This document shows positions 17,886 through 28,200 of a stretch of DNA of 64,000 nt, piece after piece. Position 1 is the stretch's first letter; each line of letters starts with the position of its first letter. The position numbers and the translations under genes were made by a program. Origin of the DNA: Bacteroidales bacterium (lineage in GTDB: Bacteria; Bacteroidota; Bacteroidia; Bacteroidales; GCA-2748055); NCBI GenBank assembly GCA_029210585.1, contig JARGFP010000020.1, positions 21,768 through 85,767 on the forward strand. The letters are read 5' to 3'. The notes under the pieces are model-generated. The model was given only the letters and a program-made list of their open reading frames with translations, was not told the DNA's origin and searched no databases.

Positions 17886-19556
17886 ATGCAGAACCTGAAA
17901 GAATACCTTGTGCACCCGGAGTTTGATGTGATCGCTGCGATCGCTGACGAGCAGGGTATGGAAACCTATGTGATCGGTGGATTTGTGCGGGATATCCTGC
18001 TGGGCAAATCACCCCGGGAGGCAAAAGATGTGGATGTCGTGGTGGTGGGAAGCGGGATCGACATGGCCAGCCGGTTGAAGGAAACACTTGGAAAAAAGGC
18101 AAGCCTTGCCGTATATAAGAATTTCGGCACAGCGATGGTCAGGCACAAGGAACTGGAACTGGAATTTGTGGGGGCACGAAAGGAATCGTACAGGCGGGAT
18201 TCGCGGAAGCCCATTGTTGAAGACGGAACCATGCAGGATGACCAGTTGCGGAGGGATTTTACCATCAATGCCCTGGCCATCTCACTCAACAAGGCTACCT
18301 TCGGCAATTTACTGGATCCTTTCAACGGAAGGGAAGATTTGCAGCAAAAAATCATCAGGACCCCGCTGAACCCTGTAACCACTTTTTCGGATGACCCGCT
18401 GCGGATGTTGCGCGGGATCCGCTTTGCAACACGACTGGGATTTCATATCGAGGTGGATACCTTCAACGCGATCCGCGAAACACGTGACCGGATCCGGATC
18501 GTGTCACAGGAGCGGATCACCGATGAACTGAACAAGATCATCATGGCCGACAGCCCGGGCAGGGGATTCCTGATGCTGGACAAGTGCGGACTGCTGGAGA
18601 TGGTGTTGCCTGAGCTGTACCGCTTGAAGGGGGTGGACTCAAAGAACGGGATCAGGCACAAGGACAATTTCCTGCATACCCTGAAGGTGCTGGACAACCT
18701 GGCAGAGCGGAGTGATGACCTCTGGCTGAGGTGGGCCGCCATTCTGCATGATGTGGCAAAACCGGCCACGAAAAAGTTTGAACCAGGGATCGGGTGGACC
18801 TTCCATGCACACGATTTCATCGGGGCAAAAATGATTCCGGGAATCTTCAAGCGGATGCGGCTTCCCCTGAATGAGAAAATGAAATACGTGCAGAAACTGG
18901 TAAAACTGCACCTGCGGCCCATTGTGCTTTCGCAGGAGATTGTGACCGATTCAGCAGTGCGGCGGCTGATTTTTGATGCCGGGGATGAAATCGATGACCT
19001 GATGACACTGTGCGAAGCGGACATCACATCAAAAAATGAACGCACCGTGCGACGGCACATGGAGAACTTTGCCATTGTGCGACAGAAGATCACAGAGATC
19101 GAAGCAAAGGACCATGTACGGAATTTCCAGCCGCCCATCAGCGGCGATGATATCCAGCATATTTTCGGCATCGCACCGGGAAGGGAAATCGGGATCATGA
19201 AAAATGCCATCAAGGAGGCGATCCTGGACGGGGAGATTCCCAATGCTTTTCAGCCGGCCTACGAGATGCTGCTCAGGAAAGCCGAAGAGCTGGGGTTACA
19301 GGAGGTCAATCTCCCGGCACGCGGTCATGAACCCTCTACTGATCTTGCTACTGATCCTGCATCCGATCCTACTACTGATCCTGCATCCGATCCTGCATCC
19401 GATCCTACTACTGATCCTCCATCCGGTCCTCCATCCGGTCCTCCATCCGGTCCTGCATCCGATCCTACTACTGATCCTCCATCCGGTCCTCCATCCGGTC
19501 CTTATCCCGGTCGTGCGGCACCACGAAATGAAGGAGCAACGGAAGATGATCACTGA
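17886..19556 (+). CDS. cca: CCA-adding tRNA nucleotidyltransferase with HD domain and repeat tail
   Basis: The 556-residue enzyme has the class II nucleotidyltransferase motif GGFVRDILLGK followed by KDVDVVVVG (the metal-binding DxD). RRDFTINALAI and DPFNGREDL follow, then RMLRGIRFATRLGF, which contacts the nucleotide, and an HD domain (RWAAILHDVAKP, near residue 287). These enzymes add or repair the 3' CCA of tRNA; a poly(A) polymerase role cannot be excluded. The last ~75 residues are not part of the fold. They consist of PASD/PTTD/PPSG tetrapeptides encoded by 12-bp tandem repeats, and this tail overlaps the 3' end of the convergent EEP gene by 89 bp. The start was chosen from the promoter position. 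Confidence 0.85.
   Translation: MQNLKEYLVHPEFDVIAAIADEQGMETYVIGGFVRDILLGKSPREAKDVDVVVVGSGIDMASRLKETLGKKASLAVYKNFGTAMVRHKELELEFVGARKESYRRDSRKPIVEDGTMQDDQLRRDFTINALAISLNKATFGNLLDPFNGREDLQQKIIRTPLNPVTTFSDDPLRMLRGIRFATRLGFHIEVDTFNAIRETRDRIRIVSQERITDELNKIIMADSPGRGFLMLDKCGLLEMVLPELYRLKGVDSKNGIRHKDNFLHTLKVLDNLAERSDDLWLRWAAILHDVAKPATKKFEPGIGWTFHAHDFIGAKMIPGIFKRMRLPLNEKMKYVQKLVKLHLRPIVLSQEIVTDSAVRRLIFDAGDEIDDLMTLCEADITSKNERTVRRHMENFAIVRQKITEIEAKDHVRNFQPPISGDDIQHIFGIAPGREIGIMKNAIKEAILDGEIPNAFQPAYEMLLRKAEELGLQEVNLPARGHEPSTDLATDPASDPTTDPASDPASDPTTDPPSGPPSGPPSGPASDPTTDPPSGPPSGPYPGRAAPRNEGATEDDH
19332..19511. repeat. Fifteen tandem 12-bp units inside two overlapping genes
   Basis: Units of the type CCTGCATCCGAT, CCTACTACTGAT and CCTCCATCCGGT run in frame from 19332 to 19511, giving PASD, PTTD and PPSG in the plus-strand gene. 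The minus-strand gene reads the end of the same array as the peptide DRMEDRMEDQ and terminates inside it. Confidence 0.9.
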
Positions 19557-20886
19557 CCCCGCCGTGGTAGCTGAATCCGTTGTAGGTCCTGAAAGGTTTT
19601 TCACCAGTGTATTTCATGTCTTTTTCGAGTAACAGCGGATGGTGAAAAACCGTGGCCCGGCAGTCTTCAGCACGCAATCTTCCACTTACAAACACATGAT
19701 CGATTGATCCCCAGTTCCCCTGGAATTTATAGGATGCGAATGGCGGTGACGGACCTGCAGTGACGGAACGAACCCCAGTGACGGAATGAACCCCGCTGAC
19801 GGAGTGAACCTCAGTGACGGAGTGTTGTGCTTCGGAGAAAGAGGAGCGGAAGCGGAGACGGGTACCGGTCTCCGGAGCTACCCCGGGCAGTACCTCTTCC
19901 AGTTGAAATACATCCGTGAGCATTTGTACCGGTGCCGAACCCGGGAGATCGTTCAGGTCGCCGCCGGCAATCACGCTGATTCCCTGCATCCTGCCTGTCC
20001 TGTGCATTGTATTGAACCCGGACAGTCCGGGTTTCGCTGTTGTGCTGTCCCGCCAAGCCGTTATCTGGGCCTCTGCCAGTGTGTAAGAGTGCTTTCCCGA
20101 TAATGTGCTGTCCTGCCAACCCGGTATCTCCGCCGGTACCGGCGTGTCAGAGTGCTTTCCCGGTGTCCTGGTTTGCAGCAGGATTCCGTGGTGCTTTTCC
20201 GGCGTCGCCGCCTGAAGCAGGATATCCTTATGGGTCTCCGGCCTCACAGTTTGCAGCAAGCCGTCTGTGTACTTTCCCAGTGTCCGGGCCTGCAGCAACC
20301 GTTTCTCCTCTGTCTCCACTGCACCGCCATACTTCGAGGTCCAGTGGTTGGCGAACACCACAACGGTATCCCTGGTTGTCTTTAACCGGAATGTTGCGGC
20401 CAGGATTTCGCGCGTGCGGACCGGTTCACCTTCGGTGTCACGGATCTCGAGCCAGGCTGTGTCAATGCACTGCATACGGTCTGTCCGGTAGATGATCCCC
20501 ACGTCGATGCCCCGGTGATCAGGCCCGTCACGGTGCAACGGCCGGTACTGTTGTCCCAGTAACAGCGGATGGAAGATGATGTCGTCGAGGACCTCCCTGT
20601 TTTCAATCTCGCTGAAGCAGACCGCGTCGGGTGGCTCCCATCCATTTGCTGCCAGGATCACCTTACAGATCGCCGCAATCTTCCGGTTGTAGCGATAGAA
20701 ATTCCATCTCCGGACCCCTTCGGGGGTGAAATCATCATCACCCGCAGTTGTGCTGTCGTTTGAAGGATGGAAGAGGTTCTCAACATTGTAGAACATCACG
20801 CAATGCTCGTGCGGAGACTGTGCAACAGCCTTATGCACCAAGTGTACAGATGCGGCGAGCAGGAAGAGGAGGGTCAGCTTCTTCAT
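19468..20886 (-). CDS. Secreted endonuclease/exonuclease/phosphatase family protein
   Basis: This 472-residue protein has a signal peptide (LTLLFLLAASVHLVHKAVAQ). EEP-superfamily motifs are present: MFYNVENLFHP, the catalytic Glu in CFSEIEN, GIDVGIIYR, VFANHW, AGGDLND and the C-terminal GVSDHLPLLL. The substrate may be nucleic acid, phosphoinositide-like lipid or another phosphodiester. Two regions are unusual. Residues ~197-283 contain 13-residue degenerate repeats beginning LLQ, and residues ~355-377 contain HSVTEV-type hexapeptides; both are likely surface insertions. The C-terminal ~14 residues come from the repeat shared with the CCA gene. Confidence 0.85.
   Translation of the reverse strand: MKKLTLLFLLAASVHLVHKAVAQSPHEHCVMFYNVENLFHPSNDSTTAGDDDFTPEGVRRWNFYRYNRKIAAICKVILAANGWEPPDAVCFSEIENREVLDDIIFHPLLLGQQYRPLHRDGPDHRGIDVGIIYRTDRMQCIDTAWLEIRDTEGEPVRTREILAATFRLKTTRDTVVVFANHWTSKYGGAVETEEKRLLQARTLGKYTDGLLQTVRPETHKDILLQAATPEKHHGILLQTRTPGKHSDTPVPAEIPGWQDSTLSGKHSYTLAEAQITAWRDSTTAKPGLSGFNTMHRTGRMQGISVIAGGDLNDLPGSAPVQMLTDVFQLEEVLPGVAPETGTRLRFRSSFSEAQHSVTEVHSVSGVHSVTGVRSVTAGPSPPFASYKFQGNWGSIDHVFVSGRLRAEDCRATVFHHPLLLEKDMKYTGEKPFRTYNGFSYHGGVSDHLPLLLHFVVPHDRDKDRMEDRMEDQ
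19758..19829. repeat. Four tandem 18-bp repeats within the EEP gene
   Basis: The unit CAGTGACGGAATGAACCC and its variants are repeated four times in frame, encoding H-S-V-T/S-x-V hexapeptides in a loop of the EEP protein between RFRSSFSEAQ and the core strand SYKFQGNWGSIDHVFV. Confidence 0.85.
20038..20298. repeat. Degenerate 39-bp repeats within the EEP gene
   Basis: In the protein these read as LLQARTLGKYTDG, LLQTVRPETHKDI, LLQAATPEKHHGI and LLQTRTPGKHSDT, followed by weaker copies. The array sits between the HWTSKYGG and AGGDLND motifs of the enzyme, so it is an insertion in the catalytic domain. Confidence 0.75.
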
Positions 20887-20959
20887 CGGTTAGTGAATTT
20901 TTTAGGATGATATTGGCACCTGCATGTTAATGTGCCGGGAATGGGAAATATCGGACCAG

Positions 20960-22414
20960 CTACTCAATCCTTTCGAAAGCCCCCAGGTCGGGCGCTTCGT
21001 CGGCGGTTCTGAAATCGCCCTTCTTGTCCAGATCAGCCCCGATGGCATATTCCAGCCTCCCCTGGTCGATGGCAGGGGAGAGGCTGTCGAGTTCGTAGCT
21101 CACGCGAAGCGAATCGAACAACGGATCCTCGTTGCTGATGATCCCGATGAAATTGGGATCGAAATTATAATCGTATACGGTTGCATCCAGTTTTGCCAGC
21201 ACCTTGTCGAATTTATAGTTCAGCAGGCCCTCCTCAGATCTGCTCACCAGGATCTCGTTGGGCCTGGATCCGTAGACAATGCTGTTGGTGAATTCGGCCT
21301 TTTCGATGTCACGGGTGACTACAATGACCTCGCCAGGGGAGTCCTGGATTGCAAAATAATTGGCGATATACAGTGCCGGGGTTTTCCTGTTGGAGGCCCA
21401 TTGTGGCCAGTAATTGGCCAGCGTGCAATGGTTAAAGGAATAGGATCCCTCGTACAGCAGTTCCACGCAGCTGTTCCCGCAGTCACCGATGACCGTGTTC
21501 ACAGCTTCAATGGTGGTTCCCCTGCCCAGGATTCCATCGTAGCTCATGCGGTTGATCTCGGTATTTTTTACCGTGAGCACGGGTGCGTCAAAGTTCACCA
21601 CGGAATCGGCCCAGAGACCGAACGTCCCGTTGATAATCAGTGCGTTATCGATCACATTGCTGTAGCTTCCCGGGGCAAAATAGATGCCGAACCACTGTCC
21701 GGGATACCCGGGATCGTCCTGGAATTCCCGCTCCAGGCGGTCGCCCTGCACCACGATCGGATTCTCCAGGGAACCGTTCATCTTCAGTGATCCTTTTACG
21801 AAAATTCCCGCATCGCGGTGCATGTAAATTTTTACACCTTCTTCAATGACCAGCTCCTGCAGGGTATCCACCAGGAGATAGTCAATTATCAGGTAGGGTT
21901 TGTCTGCCATCCAGGTAGTGGAATAGTCCAGCACACTGTCACGCAACATGTGCACATTCTGGCCCCATGCCACCAGGTCCACATCCTGCAGGTTCCCGTT
22001 CACGGAAAACGTAATGGAGTCCTGGATGCGCAGGATATCCTGGGGCAGGTTCGGATCCAGCGTAGCCTCCACGAACACATACATGCTGTCGTTCGGGGCG
22101 ATCTCGTAGTTTTCGAAAAGCTTACCCGGCTTACCGTCCACATTGATGCGGAACACCGAACTGTCGCCTGCCAGCCGGATGTCATCAATTTTTATAAACC
22201 GCGAATGGGGATTGTATACCCGGAAGGACCTGGTGGTGGTGCCCACCGTGGTGAAGATCGTGTCGAAATAAACCGTATCCAGGCTGAACTGCAGCTTTGC
22301 ATCGCTTTCTTCGATGTACGACCGTTCCGGACGGCAATGGTAGAGGAGCGCAGTGGCGCCTGCAAGAAGCAGAAGTATGATGGTCTTTCTCAACATGAAC
22401 ATTCGTTTAACCAT
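20960..22414 (-). CDS. Predicted beta-helix-like lipoprotein
   Basis: This 484-residue protein has an N-terminal hydrophobic stretch ending in LLYHC, a possible lipobox cysteine. The N-terminal half resembles an immunoglobulin-like domain that begins with LQFSLDTVYFDTIFTTVGTTTRSFRVYNPH and has FRINVDGKPG, a pattern seen in Bacteroidota choice-of-anchor type domains. The C-terminal half (GVKIYMHRDAGIFVKGSLKMNGSLENPIVVQGDR, TVKNTEINRMSYDGILGRG) looks like a right-handed parallel beta-helix. The function is unknown; surface polysaccharide binding or adhesion is possible. It lies next to the EEP gene on the same strand. Confidence 0.6.
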   Translation of the reverse strand: MVKRMFMLRKTIILLLLAGATALLYHCRPERSYIEESDAKLQFSLDTVYFDTIFTTVGTTTRSFRVYNPHSRFIKIDDIRLAGDSSVFRINVDGKPGKLFENYEIAPNDSMYVFVEATLDPNLPQDILRIQDSITFSVNGNLQDVDLVAWGQNVHMLRDSVLDYSTTWMADKPYLIIDYLLVDTLQELVIEEGVKIYMHRDAGIFVKGSLKMNGSLENPIVVQGDRLEREFQDDPGYPGQWFGIYFAPGSYSNVIDNALIINGTFGLWADSVVNFDAPVLTVKNTEINRMSYDGILGRGTTIEAVNTVIGDCGNSCVELLYEGSYSFNHCTLANYWPQWASNRKTPALYIANYFAIQDSPGEVIVVTRDIEKAEFTNSIVYGSRPNEILVSRSEEGLLNYKFDKVLAKLDATVYDYNFDPNFIGIISNEDPLFDSLRVSYELDSLSPAIDQGRLEYAIGADLDKKGDFRTADEAPDLGAFERIE

Positions 22415-22580
22415 GGTTTGGTATGCGCAATATTTGCGGCTTATGCATGCTGTTCGGTCTGGTCAATACGCCTGTAAATTTTCTCAGCACGGCTGTTGGA
22501 TCGCATTTTATTGATAACGCAAAGATGGGAAAAAAAGTGTTTTAACTTTTTATTAGATTTTCATTCCCAAAAATACTTCA

Positions 22581-22588
22581 TACCTTTG
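22581..22588 (+). promoter_or_regulatory. Bacteroidota -7 element upstream of the TPP riboswitch
   Basis: TACCTTTG matches TAnnTTTG. It ends 15 bp before the riboswitch and would place the riboswitch at the very 5' end of the TonB-receptor mRNA. Confidence 0.55.
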
Positions 22589-22600
22589 TGGAGTAATTTC

Positions 22601-22677
22601 ACTAAGGGGGTGCCTTAAATGACAGGCTGAGATCATACCCTTAGCACCTGATCCGGGTAATGCCGGCGAAGGGAATT
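22601..22677 (+). ncRNA. TPP (THI-box) riboswitch
   Basis: The conserved THI-box elements appear in order. GGGGGTGCC is followed by a short P3 helix closed by CAGGCTGAGA, then ATACCC. ACCTGATCCGGGTAATGCC comes next, then GGCGAAGGGA, which closes P1. The CTGAGA and ACCTGAT...AATGCC.GCG...GGGA blocks are the thiamin-pyrophosphate binding core. It lies between a -7 promoter element and the receptor start codon 35 bp downstream, so it probably represses the receptor when thiamin pyrophosphate is plentiful. The start-codon proximity suggests control of translation initiation. Confidence 0.93.
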
Positions 22678-22711
22678 GCATTTTAATGTGAATTATCAAA
22701 AAATTATTATC

Positions 22712-25135
22712 ATGAGAAAGCAGGTTTTTACCGGGCTTTTTTGTCTGATTGCAGCTATGCAACTCAGTGGGCAACATGCGCTTACTGGCAAGGTTGTAAA
22801 TACAGATAATGCGCCCGTTTCAGGAGCAAACGTTTACCTTGAACGTATGAATGTTGGCACGATCACCAATGCATCGGGCCGTTTTACACTCGATAATCTT
22901 CCCCGGGGATCCTACCGCATCAGCTTTTCTTTTGTCGGGTACGGGACCAAAAAAGAGACCGTCTACCTGGATGAAGACAAAGACTTGGGCAACATCGTAC
23001 TCGAACCGTTACCCTTCCTGGGAGAGGAGGTGACGATCAGTGCACTCCGGGCCGGGAAGAAGACACCCATGGCCTTTGTAAATATCGACAGGGAGGAGAT
23101 CGCGGAGCGGAATTTCGGCCAGGACATCCCCTACATTGTCAGCCTCACCCCATCACTGATCACCTCCTCGGATGCCGGTCATGGTATCGGCTATACCTCC
23201 ATGCGGATCCGTGGAACGGATGCCAACAGGATCAATGTAACCATCAATGGAATCCCGTTGAATGATGCGGAATCCCACAGCGTGTTCTGGGTGGACCTTC
23301 CCGACCTGGCCTCCTCCACGGAGCAGATCCAGATCCAGCGGGGTGTGGGGACTTCCACCAATGGCGCTGCAGCTTTCGGGGCCACCGTGAATATGCAGAC
23401 CAGCCTGTTGAACAAGGATCCGTACGCGAGCTATGACGCAACAGCCGGATCATTCAATACGTTCAAGCACACCGTGGCTGCAGGAACAGGACTGATCAAT
23501 GACCACTTTGCGGTGGATTTCCGGCTGTCCGATCTCCATTCCGATGGCTATATTGACAGGTCGTGGACCGACCTGCAGTCGTATTACCTTTCCGCCGGCT
23601 GGTACTCCGCAAAAACCAGCCTGAAATTCATTACATTCGGGGGGTTTGAAGAATTGTACCAGTCGTGGAACGGTTTGCCTTCCTACCTGCTTTCATCCGA
23701 CCGTACCTTCAATGAGATGGGGGCCTACACCGATACCTCCGGTCAGACAGCATACTACGACAACCAGGTGGACCATTACGACCAGCTGCATTACCAGCTG
23801 CATTTTTCCAGGGAACTGACCACCGATCTGCACCTGAATGCCGCACTGCATTATACCTGGGGGAACGGGTATTACGAGCAGTATAAAGAGGACCAGGACT
23901 TCGCATTTTACAGCATGGAGCCAGCAATTACAGGGAGCGATACCATTACCACCACCGACCTGGTGCGGAGGAAATGGCTCGACAATGATTTTTATGGTGC
24001 CATTGCCTCCCTTACCTGGGAAAGGGAAAATACCAGCATGATCCTGGGCGGCGGATGGAACAGGTACGACGGTCTGCATTTCGGCAGGGTGATCTGGGCA
24101 CAGTACATGGGCAACAACAGGCCGGGTCACCAGTGGTATGAGGGTGTTGGTATCAAGACCGACTGGAATGTGTATGGCAAATATTACAAGGATATTGGCA
24201 ACGGTTTCACCGGTTTCCTGGACCTCCAGGTCCGGGGAATCTATCATGATATCAGTGGTACAGACGCCGAGAACCGGGTGGTAACACAGGACCACAGGTA
24301 CCTGTTCTTCAATCCCAAGGCAGGGCTGAATTACATACCGGCACCCGGACAGCGTGCCTTTTTCTCCTATGCACGGGCGAGCCGGGAACCCAACCGGAAC
24401 AACTATACCGATGCCCCGCAGGACCGTTTGCCGGTGCCAGAGACACTGAATGACTTCGAGGCAGGGTATTCTTACGGTGAAGGACCCTTGCAGACCGCAA
24501 TTACACTGTATTATATGGATTACGAGGACCAGCTGGTGCTTACGGGAGAGATCAACGAAGTGGGCTATCCCGTGATGACCAACGTGGCGGAGAGTTACCG
24601 GACAGGGATTGAGCTGGAAGCCGGGTACAATTTCCAGGACAAGATTATACTGAAGGGTACAGCGGCATTCAGCCGGAACAGGATCAGGAACTTCGTCAAT
24701 TACATGGATAACTGGGACTACTGGTCGGATCCCGAAAGCGAGCCCTACCAGGTGGAGGAATACATCGGAAATTCCACCCTTGCCTATTCTCCTTCTGTGG
24801 TCACATCCGGACAGGTTGAATACAGGCCCCTGCAGGGATTGCGCTTTAGTATCCTCTCGAAATATGTGAGCAGGCAGTACATCGACAATACAGAAACGGA
24901 ACAGTATTCCATCGACCCCTATTTCGTGAACGATCTGAGGGTGAGCTATTCACTCTACCCCGAATGGGCGGGAGAGCTGGGCTTCAGTGTGCTTGTTGCC
25001 AATATACTGGATACACGCTATGAGACCAATGCGTGGCTCTATAGGTACTATTCTGAAGGAGAGGAGATGTATATGGACGGCTATTATCCGCAGGCAGGAA
25101 GGCATATCATGCTCGCCATGAAAATTAAGTTCTGA
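22712..25135 (+). CDS. TonB-dependent receptor, predicted thiamin-regulated outer-membrane importer
   Basis: The 807-residue protein has a signal peptide (QVFTGLFCLIAAMQLSGQ) and an N-terminal carboxypeptidase-regulatory-like domain (LTGKVVNTDNAPVSGANVYLE…GSYRISFSFVGY). The plug domain contains RIRGTDANRINVTINGIPLNDAESHSVFW and GTSTNGAAAFGATVNM, and a large beta-barrel ends in MLAMKIKF. The ORF-track start at 22676 lies inside the riboswitch, so ATG 22712 is taken. Control by a TPP riboswitch implies uptake of thiamin or a precursor, as established for riboswitch-linked TonB receptors in Bacteroidota; the ligand itself is inferred. No thiamin biosynthesis gene or inner-membrane transporter is adjacent. 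Confidence 0.92.
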   Translation: MRKQVFTGLFCLIAAMQLSGQHALTGKVVNTDNAPVSGANVYLERMNVGTITNASGRFTLDNLPRGSYRISFSFVGYGTKKETVYLDEDKDLGNIVLEPLPFLGEEVTISALRAGKKTPMAFVNIDREEIAERNFGQDIPYIVSLTPSLITSSDAGHGIGYTSMRIRGTDANRINVTINGIPLNDAESHSVFWVDLPDLASSTEQIQIQRGVGTSTNGAAAFGATVNMQTSLLNKDPYASYDATAGSFNTFKHTVAAGTGLINDHFAVDFRLSDLHSDGYIDRSWTDLQSYYLSAGWYSAKTSLKFITFGGFEELYQSWNGLPSYLLSSDRTFNEMGAYTDTSGQTAYYDNQVDHYDQLHYQLHFSRELTTDLHLNAALHYTWGNGYYEQYKEDQDFAFYSMEPAITGSDTITTTDLVRRKWLDNDFYGAIASLTWERENTSMILGGGWNRYDGLHFGRVIWAQYMGNNRPGHQWYEGVGIKTDWNVYGKYYKDIGNGFTGFLDLQVRGIYHDISGTDAENRVVTQDHRYLFFNPKAGLNYIPAPGQRAFFSYARASREPNRNNYTDAPQDRLPVPETLNDFEAGYSYGEGPLQTAITLYYMDYEDQLVLTGEINEVGYPVMTNVAESYRTGIELEAGYNFQDKIILKGTAAFSRNRIRNFVNYMDNWDYWSDPESEPYQVEEYIGNSTLAYSPSVVTSGQVEYRPLQGLRFSILSKYVSRQYIDNTETEQYSIDPYFVNDLRVSYSLYPEWAGELGFSVLVANILDTRYETNAWLYRYYSEGEEMYMDGYYPQAGRHIMLAMKIKF

Positions 25136-25211
25136 TCTGTTTGTAACTTACGCCTCATAAATCATAAAAAAATACTATTTTTCGGTCGGAATCAACCTTT
25201 TTCTCTATTAA

Positions 25212-28200
25212 ATGGCCGGCCTGAAAATCAATATCTGCTTCTGGTACCTGGATGAAAATCTTGTGGATGAGATCGTGCGGCATCTTAAAGATGGCAATTA
25301 CAATCCACAGTACCATAATTGCAAGGATGTTGCAGCGCTTGAAAAGCAGTTGAAAAGCGGGGACCCTGATTTGGTCATTGCCGATTTCGACCTTCCGGAT
25401 ATGCTTCGGAATTCCATTGAAACGATACACAGCCGCATCGCCTTTCACATTCCGCTGATCTACCTGGTGGGCGAGAAAAACGAGCCTAAAGCGGCTGAAA
25501 CCCTTAAGCGCGGGGTGTGGGACTACCTCCTGAAAAGTCACATGGTAAAACTGGTGCCGACCGTCTATTCTTCCCAGAAATATGGAAAGGTGCTCAAGCA
25601 GAGCAGAATGTTCAAGGGGGAACTGGAAGCTTCAGAAGCAAAGTACAGATCCATATTTAATACTGTCCAGGACGGTATGTTGCTGATCGATCCGGAAAGT
25701 TACCATATACTTGATTTTAACAGGAGTATACCTGTTATGTTCGGAATCAGTGAAGATGCGGACCACGAAGAGGTCGTAACAGAAGTTGCAAAAGGTGACA
25801 GCAGCTATTGTGCCGATCGCATTAAAGAGGTTTCGGAAGCACTTGAAACACAGAAGTCAGTCACCTTCCTGTGCAGCAACCAGCGGAAAAACGGGGATGT
25901 GTTCTGGACAGAGAACACCTTGTCTCGTTTTGTATTAGGCCCGGCTTCCCAGTATATTATGGTGATCCGGGATATCCAGGAGCAGAAGGAGATGGAAGAG
26001 TCCCTGCAGAAATCACGGGAGCATTTCAGGAACCTGGCGGAAAATTCCCCCGACATCATCATGCGTTTTGATTCCGGACACCGGCATACCTATGTCAACA
26101 AACGTGTGGAGCACCTTCTGGGCATTCCCATCAGCCGGTTTCTTGACAAGAGCCATGCAGAAATGGGGATCTTCCCTGCCGACCTGGTCGGTTTCTGGGA
26201 AGAGGCAATTGACAAGGTATTCAGGAACGGGAAAAACCTGACATACGAATTTGATTTCGATAAGGGTGATTCCGTAATCTCATTTGAATGGAGGTTGTTT
26301 CCTGAATTTGATGACGGGAATGACATCCGGTCTGTACTTGCCATTGCCCGGGACATCACGGAGGCGAAAAAGGCCAGTGAAGCGATCAACAAGAGCGAAG
26401 AACGCCTGAAACTTGCCATTGAGGCAACCAGCCTGGGATACTGGGACTGTACGCTGCAGGAGAACAAGGTGTTTTATTCACCCATCTACTTCAGGATGCT
26501 TGGGTATGAACCCGATGCGCTTCCACGTGAACTGGAGACCTGGCACCGCCTGCTGCATGAGGAAGACCGGGAAAAAACCCTGCAGTATGTTGAACAATCC
26601 ATCAGCAGGGGTGAGGATACATTCGAGACCGATTTCAGGTTGTTGTGTAAAGACGGGTCCTATAAATGGATTTTAAGCAGGGGCCAGGTAGTGGAGCGCG
26701 ATGCGCAGGGGACGGTCAGACGGCTGATCGGAACACACGAAGACATTTCTGAGCGCAAACGAAACGAAGAGATTCAGCGGACCCTTTTCAACATCTCCAA
26801 TGCGGTGAATACCACGGTGAACCTGGACCAGCTCTATGAGAAGATCCGGGAATACCTTGGCAAGATCGTCGATACCACCAACTGCTTCCTGGCATTATAC
26901 GATGAAGAGACCAACATGCTTACCCTGTCTTTTCACAGGGATGAAGTGGACTCTTACACCGAGTTTCCTGCAGGGAAAACCCTTACAGGTTATGTGCTGA
27001 GCTCCCGTAAGGCCCAGCTTATCGATGCTGAACGGGAGAAACAACTCACGGAGGAGGGGTACATCGAGCCGGTGGGGGCACCTTGTATCAGCTGGCTTGG
27101 CGTGCCGTTGAAAACCGATAACCGGATCATTGGCGTGTTCGTGGTGCAGTCGTATAATGAAGAGGTTGTCTATACCCCCGAGGATGTGCGGATACTGGAA
27201 TTTGTAAGTGATCAGATTGCCCTGGCAGTTGAGAGGAAACGCGACCAGGACAACTTACGCGAGAGCCAGGAAAAACAAAGGAGGATCTTTGAATCTTCCC
27301 CGGATCCGATCATTGTTGTGGACAGGAACGGGATCGTTACAGATTACAATACCAGCCTGCTTGTGACGCTGCATATTACCAACGAACCGGTGATCGGTCA
27401 GAATATCTTTCATTTCATTGGGAAAAACCACTGGCGGACGGCCCTGCGCAAATTCAGGCAGACCTGGGAAGAAGGGTACCTGAAAAACCTTGAATTCGAA
27501 ATCCACAGGGCCGACGGGACCTGTTTTGAATCAGAGGTTTCCACGGGGGCCATCTACAGCAATACCAGGGAGCCGGAGTCCATCGTTGTTATTTTCAAGG
27601 ACATCAGTGAACGAAAGGAGACAGAAAGAAACCTGCTTGAGGCCAAGGAAAAGGCAGAGGAATCTGACCGCCTGAAGACAGCATTCCTTTCCAATATGTC
27701 GCACGAGATCCGTACACCGATGAATGCCATCGTTGGATTTTCCGACCTGTTGAACGACAGCAGCCTGGACCAGGAAGAGCGCAGCGAATTTATTGCCCAG
27801 ATCAACCTGGGCGCGGAGAACCTGATGCACCTTATTGATGATATCATCGATATCTCCAAGATCGAGGCGGGACAAATCAAGATCAACAAGCAGGACTGTG
27901 ATATCAATGAACTCCTCAAGGAACAGATGGTGATGTTCCGCCAGTATCTCGACCGGATGGATAAATCGCACCTTGAACTCAGGCTGAACTGGAAATGGCC
28001 CGATCGCAAACTGACCCTCAAAACAGATCCTTTCAGGGTAAAACAAATCCTTTCCAACCTGCTGAACAACGCGGTGAAATTCACAGAGGAAGGGTTTATT
28101 GAAGTGGGCATCAGCCAATACGCCGATAAGATGGTACGCATCAATGTAAAGGATACCGGGGTAGGTATCTCGGAAGAACAGCACGAGGTCATCTTTGACC

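Noticed and set aside
19332-19511. CRISPR-like array
   Set aside because: The units are contiguous 12-bp repeats without spacers, and they are in frame within a coding region.
20920-20940. TTGGCACCTGCATG as a sigma-54 promoter
   Set aside because: The GC of the -12 element is at the wrong spacing and no sigma-54 regulator gene is adjacent.
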